Of a stretch of DNA of 41,842 bases, positions 18,667 to 25,646 are shown in pieces (the stretch's first letter is position 1; each line of letters starts with the position of its first letter). The stretch spans positions 1 through 41,842 of the forward strand of contig CAZGAU010000028.1 in assembly GCA_964523725.1 (NCBI GenBank), read 5' to 3'. The notes under the pieces were generated by a model. That model was given only the letters and a program-made list of their open reading frames with translations. It searched no databases and had not been told where the DNA came from. Made by a program: the position numbers and the translations under genes. Origin of the DNA: JADJNW01 sp964523725. Its GTDB lineage: Bacteria; Bacteroidota; Bacteroidia; Chitinophagales; Saprospiraceae.

Positions 18667-19340
18667 TTATAACCCTTCTTTTAAAGCCTGGTTCAGCATT
18701 TTAAAATCGATCTTTCCGTCGTTGGCCTTCAGATGTTCGACCACAATAATGGCTCGGGTGATGCGCGTATCGGATTTCTTGGCATTGCCTACGATGTAAA
18801 GCAAATTGCGTTGCTTGCCCGGCGTGAGCGCGTGGAATAAACGGTCGCCTTCGACATCTTGCTTGAGTAATTCGTCCAATTCCTCGGGCATAGGGAGTCC
18901 GTACTTGCTCTCATCCTTGCGCAGTGAAGCTTGCACCTGCATGCCGACTTTCAGCTTCAGCTTGTCGCGAATCTTTTTATTGATATTGATAAAAAAGCCG
19001 CCGTCGCCCTTGGGCATAAGCGCGCATTGGAATTCCATCTGATCGTTGAGCATGCAAACCACGCGGCGGTCNNNNNNNNNNNNNNNNNNNNNNNNNNNNN
19101 NNNNNNNNNNNNNNNNNNNNNNNNNNNNNNNNNNNNNNNNNNNNNNNNNNNNNNNNNNNNNNNNNNNNNNNTAAGCGCGCATTGGAATTCCATCTGATCG
19201 TTGAGCATGCAAACCACGCGGCGGTCCTTGTCATCGGTGATGAAGGGGCTGGCAATCTCCTCCGGCACCAGAATATGATGCCCCCAGAGGTTGGAGTCGA
19301 ATTTATCGAGTACGGTGGTGAAGTGGATGGAGTCGGGCAT
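18667..19340 (-). CDS. DUF1905 / YdeI-OmpD-associated family protein (interrupted by a spurious scaffold gap)
   Basis: ATG at 19340 starts MPDSIHFTTVLDKF, the beginning of a DUF1905 domain (HHILVPEE ... DRRVVCMLND ... MPKGDGGFFI). The C-terminal half (LPMPEELDELLKQDVEGD, then HALTPGKQRNLLYIV) is the YdeI-type helical region. The 100 Ns at 19072-19171 are flanked by the same 55 bases on both sides (19017-19071 and 19172-19226). Removing the Ns and one copy leaves 519 nt, an uninterrupted frame of 172 residues plus stop. So the gene is probably intact and the break is an assembly artefact. The biochemical function of the family is not established. Confidence 0.85.
19072..19171. other. Scaffold gap (100 N) between overlapping contig ends
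   Basis: The 55-bp identical flanks show the two contigs overlap, so no sequence need be missing here. Confidence 0.85.
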
Positions 19341-19559
19341 GGTTGTTTATAAATTGGAGATGCTGATTGTTAAAGTTTTGCATTTACAACTTTACATAAT
19401 ACTTGTTTATTACTATAACGGATCACCTTCCCATCTTTACTTTCAAAAATACGACCTTCCTGCGGATTATTTCAAAAATATGGATAGTTGTGCTTTTATC
19501 AGACGAAAGACGCGTTTATTTTCGTTCATTCCGGAGTGTACTGTAATCACAAGGTGCTA
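19341..19559. other. Intergenic region between divergent genes
   Basis: No supported gene. It should contain the promoter of the minus-strand DUF1905 gene; none is clear. Confidence 0.4.
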
Positions 19560-19590
19560 TTGAAGTATTCACAAAAAACTTATAACTTTG
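19560..19590 (+). promoter_or_regulatory. Promoter of the HU-SPOR protein gene
   Basis: TTG (19560-19562), 20 nt, TAACTTTG (19583-19590), both fitting the Bacteroidota consensus. The leader would be about 90 nt. Confidence 0.5.
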
Positions 19591-19687
19591 TGTAATATTT
19601 TCCCTGAAAATCAGGTTTTTAGGATAGGTGATAGGAGCATAGGGTGAAAAGGTTTGACCGCTCTATTTGCCCAAAAATCAAAAAATT

Positions 19688-20704
19688 ATGCAATTGGATA
19701 TCAGCGCGAGCATTGCGGAGTTATTGTACGAACATCAGTCGGTGAGCCTTCCAGGATTGGGGAGTTTTGTGTCCAACTATAAGCAGGCTACGGTGGATCA
19801 GGTGGAAGGAAAGATTCAGCCGCCTTCCAAACAATTGAATTTTAACCGGAATCTGTTGATGGATGATGGTTTGCTGGTGCAACATCTGCGCAAAAAATAT
19901 AATGTTTCTTACCCGACGGCGATGCTGGCGGTGGAGCAATTCGTGCAGGATGCTAAAACTGCGATTGAAAAGCGCGAGATATTCACCATTCCTGGGGTGG
20001 GGCGTTTGTACAAGGATTATGAGCATAATTTTCAGTTCCTGCCCGATGATGTGAATTTTAATACCGATTCTTACGGGTTGCCAACGGTTTCATTCTATCC
20101 GGTGATGCGCAACCAGCGCGAGACACCGGTTAAAGAAACGACAGGAACACCTGTTCAGGCTAAAAAGCAAGCCGCTCCGGCCGCAGTTTCTGGCGCAGGT
20201 AAAGGTTTTGGTGCATGGCTACAGCGCAATTTGGTGCTGGTGAGTAGTGGAGTGCTGGTAATTGCGGCAGTGGTCGTGTATCTTCAGTTTTTCAACCAGC
20301 CCAACCAAACAGGGGAGGAGGTGCCCGGCGAGCGGTATAATGTGAGTCCTTCTAAAATGACCTCGGAAGAGCAAATGGAATCATCGGCAGCCAGAGATAC
20401 TGAAACCGACGATCCGGCACTGGATGATGTGGATGACAGCGAGACCGAAGGCGCAACCCCGCAACCCGAGCAGCAGTATGCTATGATCGGCATTGGTTTG
20501 TTTGGTCAAAAAGAAAACGTAGATCGGCTGGTGCAAGAAATCTTTGAAGCCGGCTATGAGCCTTACACCGAAAAGAAGGGCGATCTCACGCGCGTAGGGA
20601 TTCAAGTTGCTTACAAATCCGAACAGGATATTCAAAAAGCGCTGAAAGATATTCGGGATAAATTTGATTCCAAGGCGCAGGTTTTGAAGCGGGTAAAAAA
20701 ATAA
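19688..20704 (+). CDS. HU-CCDC81-like and SPOR domain membrane protein
   Basis: ATG at 19688 is preferred to an in-frame TTG at 19667. The first ~130 residues carry two HU-like domains of the prokaryotic CCDC81 type (VSLPGLGSFVSNYK; then IFTIPGVGRLYKDYE). A single membrane span lies near residues 180-200 (LVLVSSGVLVIAAVVVYLQF). An acidic low-complexity stretch follows, then a C-terminal SPOR domain (YAMIGIGLFG ... VGIQVAY). SPOR domains bind denuded peptidoglycan glycans at the division site, so the N-terminal HU part should be cytoplasmic and the SPOR part periplasmic. A link between the chromosome or cytoskeleton and the septum is inference. Confidence 0.88.
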   Translation: MQLDISASIAELLYEHQSVSLPGLGSFVSNYKQATVDQVEGKIQPPSKQLNFNRNLLMDDGLLVQHLRKKYNVSYPTAMLAVEQFVQDAKTAIEKREIFTIPGVGRLYKDYEHNFQFLPDDVNFNTDSYGLPTVSFYPVMRNQRETPVKETTGTPVQAKKQAAPAAVSGAGKGFGAWLQRNLVLVSSGVLVIAAVVVYLQFFNQPNQTGEEVPGERYNVSPSKMTSEEQMESSAARDTETDDPALDDVDDSETEGATPQPEQQYAMIGIGLFGQKENVDRLVQEIFEAGYEPYTEKKGDLTRVGIQVAYKSEQDIQKALKDIRDKFDSKAQVLKRVKK

Positions 20705-20740
20705 GGGAATAATCTGTTTCCAAATTACTCCCTTTTTCTT
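20703..20740 (+). terminator. Rho-independent terminator after the HU-SPOR gene
   Basis: AAGGGAATAAT (20703-20713) pairs with ATTACTCCCTT (20724-20734) with one mismatch, then TTTTTC. It overlaps the end of the stop codon and could also serve the convergent Ctp gene. Confidence 0.65.
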
Positions 20741-20757
20741 TGATTTGCCGCAGGGCT

Positions 20758-22419
20758 TTATTTTTTGTGCTGGTACTCTGTGATTGGATTGGACTGATTC
20801 AATTCCTGTAAAGCTTTTCTTACAACCGGATCAGTCTCGTTCCAGACAGCGTAAAATCCTTCCGCGTCGAATAAATTCTGGGCAAAACTTGCTTTCAGAT
20901 ATCTTTTCAACAGGGGCATGATACGCGCCAGTTGGGCATCGTTTTTCGCTACGCCGTTTGCTTCCGCATACTGGAGAAATTTATCAATAATTGCATTGCT
21001 TACCTGGAAATTATTCTTGAATGAACTGACCGAGGTAAATTCAAAAGACTTACGGTGATCGTTGACGTATTTGAAGACGAATTGCGGCATTTGCTGACGC
21101 AAACGGAAATAATATTCGTTCATCATCGCGGTATCGAGGGGGACAAAAACATCGGGCGTGATGCCCCCGCCACCGTAAACTACTCTGCCGCTGGATGTAA
21201 AGTATTTGGTCGAATCCAGAATTTCAGATTCATGCTCGCCGGATAACTCACCGGATTCTAGCCGTGCGATGAAATCTTCATCGTAGTGCTCCCGATCATC
21301 ATATGGTTTTTGAATAGACCGGCCAGAAGGTGTGTAATACCGGGCTACGGTAAGTCGCAGGGCGGAACCATCACGCAGCGCATATTGCTCTTGTACTAAA
21401 CCCTTCCCAAAGGAGCGGCGTCCGATAATATAAGCACGGTCATGGTCTTGCAAGGCGCCGGCCAGGATTTCACTTGCCGAAGCAGAGCCTTCATCAATCA
21501 GCACTGCAATATTACGAATATCAAAGAAAGCCCTGCCGGTAGATTCGTACTCACTGCGATGCACCGAGCGCCCTTCGGTATAAACCAGGAGTTTGTCTTT
21601 TTCTTTGAAGAGCTGGCTCAGAATATTGGTCGCCTGCTGCAGATAGCCACCCGGATTTTGGCGCAGGTCAATCACCAGGTCTTTCATTCCCTCTTTTTCC
21701 ACCAGTTTTTCCAGCCCTTTCATGAATTCTTCATATGTCGTAGCGCTGAACCGGTTGACCTTGATGTAGCCGGTTTTATTATCCAGCATATACGCCACAT
21801 CCACACTATTTACTGGTATTTCGTCTCTTTCGAGGGTGAATTCGCGAAGCTGACTTTCGTTGCTGCGCAAAATACCTACAGTTACTTTAGAACCTTTTTC
21901 TCCGCTGAGCAGGTCGATTACACCACTGGAAGAAATGCCGGTACCTGCAATGATGGAATCTTCCGCCTGTACGATTTTATCACCGGCCAGGATACCCGCA
22001 GCTTCTGCCGGCCCGCCGACCAGTGGGGCGACGACCGTCACCGTATCATCAATGATGATAAACTCCACACCAATACCATTGAAATTGCCTTCCAGCTGCA
22101 CATTCACCTGTTCCAGTTGCTTCGCGGAAAAATATACCGAATGTGGGTCTAGTTGCTTTAAAATACTACTGATCGCTTCATCCACGAGTTTGTCGCGTTC
22201 CACATCGTCCACATATTTGGCTTCGATATAGCGCAATAGTTCTTCGAGTTTACCATAACGCTGCGAGGTCAAAGCATCGGTGCTTTGAATATCCACTACT
22301 TTGGGTGTTTCTGACTGAAGCCGCATGCCAATCAGCATCCCAACAACCAGGACAATCGCAAAAAGTAGTGGCAGCCAAATATTGAGCTTCCCCGACCAGT
22401 TCTGACGTTCTTGCTGCAT
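20758..22419 (-). CDS. S41 C-terminal processing protease (Ctp/Tsp type)
   Basis: ATG at 22419 is chosen; in-frame extension to a TTG at 22497 adds a poor N-terminus. The product (553 residues) has a short cytoplasmic start, an N-terminal membrane anchor (LPLLFAIVLVVGMLIGM), then a PDZ domain (GIGVEFIIIDDTVTVVAPL ... ILAGDKIVQ) and the S41 domain. The nucleophile is in DEGSASASEI and the general-base Lys in RRSFGKGLVQ, the Ser/Lys dyad of CtpA proteases. A ~150-residue C-terminal extension follows, as in Bacteroidota members. It is likely to trim or degrade periplasmic proteins. Confidence 0.92.
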   Translation of the reverse strand: MQQERQNWSGKLNIWLPLLFAIVLVVGMLIGMRLQSETPKVVDIQSTDALTSQRYGKLEELLRYIEAKYVDDVERDKLVDEAISSILKQLDPHSVYFSAKQLEQVNVQLEGNFNGIGVEFIIIDDTVTVVAPLVGGPAEAAGILAGDKIVQAEDSIIAGTGISSSGVIDLLSGEKGSKVTVGILRSNESQLREFTLERDEIPVNSVDVAYMLDNKTGYIKVNRFSATTYEEFMKGLEKLVEKEGMKDLVIDLRQNPGGYLQQATNILSQLFKEKDKLLVYTEGRSVHRSEYESTGRAFFDIRNIAVLIDEGSASASEILAGALQDHDRAYIIGRRSFGKGLVQEQYALRDGSALRLTVARYYTPSGRSIQKPYDDREHYDEDFIARLESGELSGEHESEILDSTKYFTSSGRVVYGGGGITPDVFVPLDTAMMNEYYFRLRQQMPQFVFKYVNDHRKSFEFTSVSSFKNNFQVSNAIIDKFLQYAEANGVAKNDAQLARIMPLLKRYLKASFAQNLFDAEGFYAVWNETDPVVRKALQELNQSNPITEYQHKK

Positions 22420-22484
22420 GTTCAAATACTTGTAAAATCTAATTTTAATGGAAAATTGCTCCTGCAAGTACAGTTTAATCAATA

Positions 22485-22492
22485 CAAAAGTA
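22485..22492 (-). promoter_or_regulatory. -7-type box upstream of the Ctp gene
   Basis: On the minus strand TACTTTTG matches TAnnTTTG, about 65 nt before the start codon. No clear TTTG is found at the usual distance, only a TTTTC. Confidence 0.35.
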
Positions 22493-22698
22493 AACAATTA
22501 AATGTTGAAAAATTGCAGGTTTTTCTGCCTATATAAACGTACGAATCCCAAAATTGTAATCTGCCGGGGTCATTATTTTAACAATAGTTTTGGTGCAGAC
22601 AGGGAGGTATTTTTTAGTTAGCGGTCACTTTTTTTGAAAAGAATGCAATTTTTTAAAAGTAAACCGTCATTTTTTTTAGAAAAAGAAAATAAAAAGAT
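22493..22698. other. AT-rich divergent intergenic region
   Basis: Divergent upstream region of the Ctp and Lrp-type genes. Long A- and T-runs; no ORF or hairpin supported. Confidence 0.4.
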
Positions 22699-22706
22699 AT
22701 TTTTGA
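22699..22706 (+). promoter_or_regulatory. -7-type box upstream of the Lrp-family gene
   Basis: TATTTTTG matches TAnnTTTG and lies 26 nt before the ATG. The -33 region is A-rich and lacks a clear TTTG. Confidence 0.35.
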
Positions 22707-22732
22707 TAAATAGTTGTTAATAGTCTTGGCTT

Positions 22733-23230
22733 ATGGAGAAATTTTTTGAATTAGACGACCTCGACAAGCAGATTTTATCCATTCTGATGCGAAATGCGAA
22801 GAAGCCTTACACCGAAATAGCCAAAGAGCTTTATGTGTCGGGCGGAACGATTCATGTGCGCATGAAAAAACTCGAAGAAGCGGGTATTGTCAGAGGGTAT
22901 AACCTCGATGTAGATCACAGTCTGTTGGGCTATGATATCAGCGCTTTCCTGGGCATTTATCTGGATAAAAGCTCACTTTACGATGATGTGTCCGTTCAAT
23001 TGGAAAAGATTCCAGAGATTGTGGAAGCATATTACACCACTGGTATTTACAGCATTTTTGTAAAAATAATCTGCCGGGATACTCAGCACCTGCGTCAGGT
23101 TTTGCATGATAAAATCCAGAAAATTTCAGGAATTCAGCGTACCGAAACGTTTATTTCGCTGCAGGCCAGCATCAATCGTCCTATAGATATTGTGGGTGCG
23201 GAAGGAACGCAGGGAGAAAAAGAGACCTAA
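22733..23230 (+). CDS. Lrp/AsnC family transcriptional regulator
   Basis: The 165-residue product has the standard layout: an N-terminal winged HTH (LDDLDKQILSILMRNAKK, then YTEIAKELYVSGGTIHVRMKKLEEAGIVRGY) and a C-terminal RAM/AsnC effector domain (LGYDISAFLGIYLD ... VVEAYYTTG-type stretch ... RTETFISLQ). These proteins form octamers that sense amino acids or similar ligands. The local target is unknown. It converges on the primary sigma factor gene. Confidence 0.92.
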   Translation: MEKFFELDDLDKQILSILMRNAKKPYTEIAKELYVSGGTIHVRMKKLEEAGIVRGYNLDVDHSLLGYDISAFLGIYLDKSSLYDDVSVQLEKIPEIVEAYYTTGIYSIFVKIICRDTQHLRQVLHDKIQKISGIQRTETFISLQASINRPIDIVGAEGTQGEKET

Positions 23231-23283
23231 TGACTTGGAAAAGTGGAGAAAGAAATAAAATATTTTTGATAATTGATAAAGAT

Positions 23284-23328
23284 AAAAAGGCGCTTTCCGG
23301 GTATTGGAAGACGCCTTTTTTGTTTTTT
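23284..23328. terminator. Bidirectional terminator between the Lrp-family and rpoD genes
   Basis: AAAAAGGCG (23284-23292) pairs with CGCCTTTTT (23312-23320), with a further TTTCC/GGAAG pairing inside. A- and T-runs flank both sides, so it can terminate both convergent transcripts. Confidence 0.8.
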
Positions 23329-23341
23329 CTGTACTTTTGCT

Positions 23342-24211
23342 TTAGGCTCCGAGATAGTGCTTGAGCAGTTTGCTGCGATTGGCAGAACGGAGCTTATTGA
23401 TCGCTTTATCCTTGATCTGACGTACGCGCTCGCGCGTCAGTCCAAATTTTTCACCGATATCTTCCAGCGACATGGGGTGTTCTACACCAATGCCGAAGTA
23501 CAATTTGATCACATCGCACTGGCGGTCGGTTAGCGTACTCAGCGAGCGTTCGATCTCCCGGCGCAGCGATTCATTGTATTCCAGTTCCTGGTCGGTGCCC
23601 GGCGTGCCGCCGTTTTCGAGTACGTCCAGCAAAGAATTATCTTCCCCTTCTACGAAAGGCGCATCCATGGAAACGTGGCGGGCAGCAACACCCAGCGTAG
23701 TTTCTACTTCTTCAGTCGGGATTTCCAGCATATCTGCCAGTTCTTCCGGCGACGGTTCGCGCTCGTACTCTTGTTCCAGTTCAGAAAATGCCTTGTTGAT
23801 CTTATTCAAAGAACCAACTTTATTCAGTGGCAGGCGAACAATCCGCGATTGCTCAGCCAATGCTTGCAGAATGGATTGGCGAATCCACCATACCGCATAC
23901 GAAATAAATTTGAAACCTCGCGTTTCGTCAAACCTTTGCGCTGCTTTAATTAAGCCGAGGTTGCCTTCATTGATAAGGTCACTCAGCGAAAGTCCCTGGT
24001 TTTGGTATTGTTTTGCAACTGATACCACGAAGCGCAGGTTTGCTTTCGTTAGTTTTTCCAGAGCTATCTGGTCACCTTGTTTGATGCGTTTTGCCAACTC
24101 AACCTCCTCTTCCGGGGTCAGCAAATCCACTTTACCAATTTCTTGCAAATACTTCTCCAGCGATTGACTCTCACGATTCGTAATAGACTTAGTGATCTTG
24201 AGCTGTCTCAT
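23342..24211 (-). CDS. rpoD: Primary RNA polymerase sigma factor (SigA/RpoD type)
   Basis: The 289-residue protein has region 1.2 (SLEKYLQEIGKVDLLTPEEE), region 2 (ANLRFVVSVAKQYQNQGL, FKFISYAVWWIRQSILQAL), region 3 and region 4 with its HTH (SLEDIGEKFGLTRERVRQI). It lacks region 1.1, as is normal for Bacteroidota primary sigma factors of about 285-290 residues. This sigma factor is what recognises the -33 TTTG / -7 TAnnTTTG promoters seen throughout the window. Confidence 0.95.
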   Translation of the reverse strand: MRQLKITKSITNRESQSLEKYLQEIGKVDLLTPEEEVELAKRIKQGDQIALEKLTKANLRFVVSVAKQYQNQGLSLSDLINEGNLGLIKAAQRFDETRGFKFISYAVWWIRQSILQALAEQSRIVRLPLNKVGSLNKINKAFSELEQEYEREPSPEELADMLEIPTEEVETTLGVAARHVSMDAPFVEGEDNSLLDVLENGGTPGTDQELEYNESLRREIERSLSTLTDRQCDVIKLYFGIGVEHPMSLEDIGEKFGLTRERVRQIKDKAINKLRSANRSKLLKHYLGA

Positions 24212-24407
24212 GCACTTAAATCATTTAATAGTTTACAATGGTGAAACAAACATGTTTAAAAAAGAAGGTCAGAGGGCAGGATACGGAACGGGATTTCAAG
24301 TGTGTAAAAAAGTCACTGTCATCAGAAACGGCGTACCGTCTTCTCATATTTTTATCCTTTATTATTAAAAACTTCATCAAGCCCTATAGCTGTTTCGTAA
24401 CAGGACA
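24212..24407. other. 5' leader of the rpoD gene
   Basis: About 190 nt between the promoter at 24408-24438 and the rpoD start. An in-frame 68-codon ORF on the plus strand here has no family features and is not accepted. No conserved RNA element recognised. Confidence 0.4.
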
Positions 24408-24438
24408 CAAAATTAATCCAATTCTTGGTTTATGTCAA
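24408..24438 (-). promoter_or_regulatory. Promoter of the primary sigma factor gene
   Basis: On the minus strand: TTG (24438-24436), 20 nt, TAATTTTG (24415-24408), a full match to the Bacteroidota pattern. It implies a leader of about 190 nt. Confidence 0.6.
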
Positions 24439-24713
24439 GTATAAATATACTATATTCGTTTCTTTACTCCTGCCAACAACATTAGACTGCAAATAGTTGA
24501 TAGGGTCACACTCATAAAACTTGCAAAAGTCATTTTTTTATTTTTTATTGCGGTGTTGCAAGCCAATTACCACAAATGGAAAGAGGAACAGAGGCTTTTT
24601 TGCCAAATTTATTTGGTTCTTCTTGCAGTGAAGACAAATTTTTGATTGGCATTTTTTATAAATTCATTTTTTAAAACATCTCAAACACAAAACCTAAACC
24701 AGCAAAAAATTAT
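24439..24713. other. Upstream region of the START-like gene
   Basis: AT-rich with runs of T; the plus-strand promoter must be here but no full consensus match is visible. No ORF supported. Confidence 0.35.
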
Positions 24714-25094
24714 ATGGAAAGAACCAAAATAACTATGGAATTTCTCTTCCGGGCTTCCCCTACCATCTTATATCAGTTCCTGACAACGCCTTCCTGCCTG
24801 ATCCGCTGGTTTGCCGATGAAGTTGATATTCAGGGAGATACCTATATTTTTGTATGGAATAATTACGCTCAAAGCGCCGACCTCATCGACGATATCGAGG
24901 AGGAACGCCTACGATTCCGTTGGGAAGATGCCGAAAGCGACGAAGAATATCTGGAATTCCGGATTTCTACTTCGCCCGTCACCGATGAAACCATCCTCGA
25001 AATCATTGATTTTTGTGACGATGACGAAGTGGATGATCAGAAACAGCTCTGGCGTACCCAGATCGAACGGCTACAAAAAGAAACAGGAGGTTGA
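24714..25094 (+). CDS. START-like (SRPBCC) domain protein
   Basis: The 126-residue cytoplasmic protein begins MERTKITMEFLFRASPTILYQFLTTP and contains CLIRWFADEV and LRFRWED, the pattern of the Bacteroidota START-like family within the AHSA1/SRPBCC superfamily. Such domains form a helix-grip fold with a hydrophobic pocket. The C-terminus is acidic (ICDDDEVDD-type stretch). Ligand and role are not known. It is convergent with the next gene, 22 nt apart. Confidence 0.82.
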   Translation: MERTKITMEFLFRASPTILYQFLTTPSCLIRWFADEVDIQGDTYIFVWNNYAQSADLIDDIEEERLRFRWEDAESDEEYLEFRISTSPVTDETILEIIDFCDDDEVDDQKQLWRTQIERLQKETGG

Positions 25095-25116
25095 TACCCC
25101 CTGCTTCATGTGTCAA

Positions 25117-25494
25117 TTAAGCATAATCAATTAACCCTAAAATGATGAAGACAAATCCTGCCAGTGCAAACAAACCTGCCATAAATCCGAAGAAGCCAGG
25201 TAAGATCCCGATAGCGGAGATGACCGCCAGCCCGAGCGCTACCACTAGCAGCAGCACCCCCAGCCGGAAATTGCCATCATCCCAAAGGTCGTAAGGCGCT
25301 GCCTTTGCCTTGTTTTTCAGGGCTTTTCTTTCGACTTTTTGCGCAAATTTTTTGATGCGTTTTTCCAGTCGCTTTTGCTTAGCCGTGGATGCCACCGCTT
25401 CTGGCTGTACCGCCGGAGCCACTACTGCATAAACAGGAGCAGGCACAAGCGTAATCAGGAAAAGTAAAGTCAGGAGTGTTGTCAAAATTTTCAT
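25117..25494 (-). CDS. Small membrane protein with signal peptide and basic helix
   Basis: ATG at 25494 gives a signal peptide (MKILTTLLTLLFLITL... VYA). A Lys/Arg-rich, probably helical segment follows (residues about 42-65, KRLEKRIKKFAQKVERK), then two closely spaced membrane spans (LGVLLLVVALGLAVISAIGI; FFGFMAGLFALAGFVFIILG). Length 125 residues. Similar small proteins with two C-terminal spans are common in Bacteroidota, but I cannot name a function. Upstream in-frame starts up to 25524 are possible. Confidence 0.65.
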   Translation of the reverse strand: MKILTTLLTLLFLITLVPAPVYAVVAPAVQPEAVASTAKQKRLEKRIKKFAQKVERKALKNKAKAAPYDLWDDGNFRLGVLLLVVALGLAVISAIGILPGFFGFMAGLFALAGFVFIILGLIDYA

Positions 25495-25646
25495 AAGTAA
25501 TATGGTGAATTGGTTATAAATCAAATTGTTTGAGTCGTAACAGGTTTTTCAACAAAAAAGTGAAATAATCCATCTCTTTGCTTTAATTTAGATGCATTTC
25601 AGGGAAACATTCCCTTATTTTGTGATAAAAAAACCAACGGTTACGC

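Noticed and set aside
24238..24444. 68-residue ORF upstream of rpoD
   Set aside because: Overlaps the rpoD promoter on the other strand, low-complexity composition and no family features.
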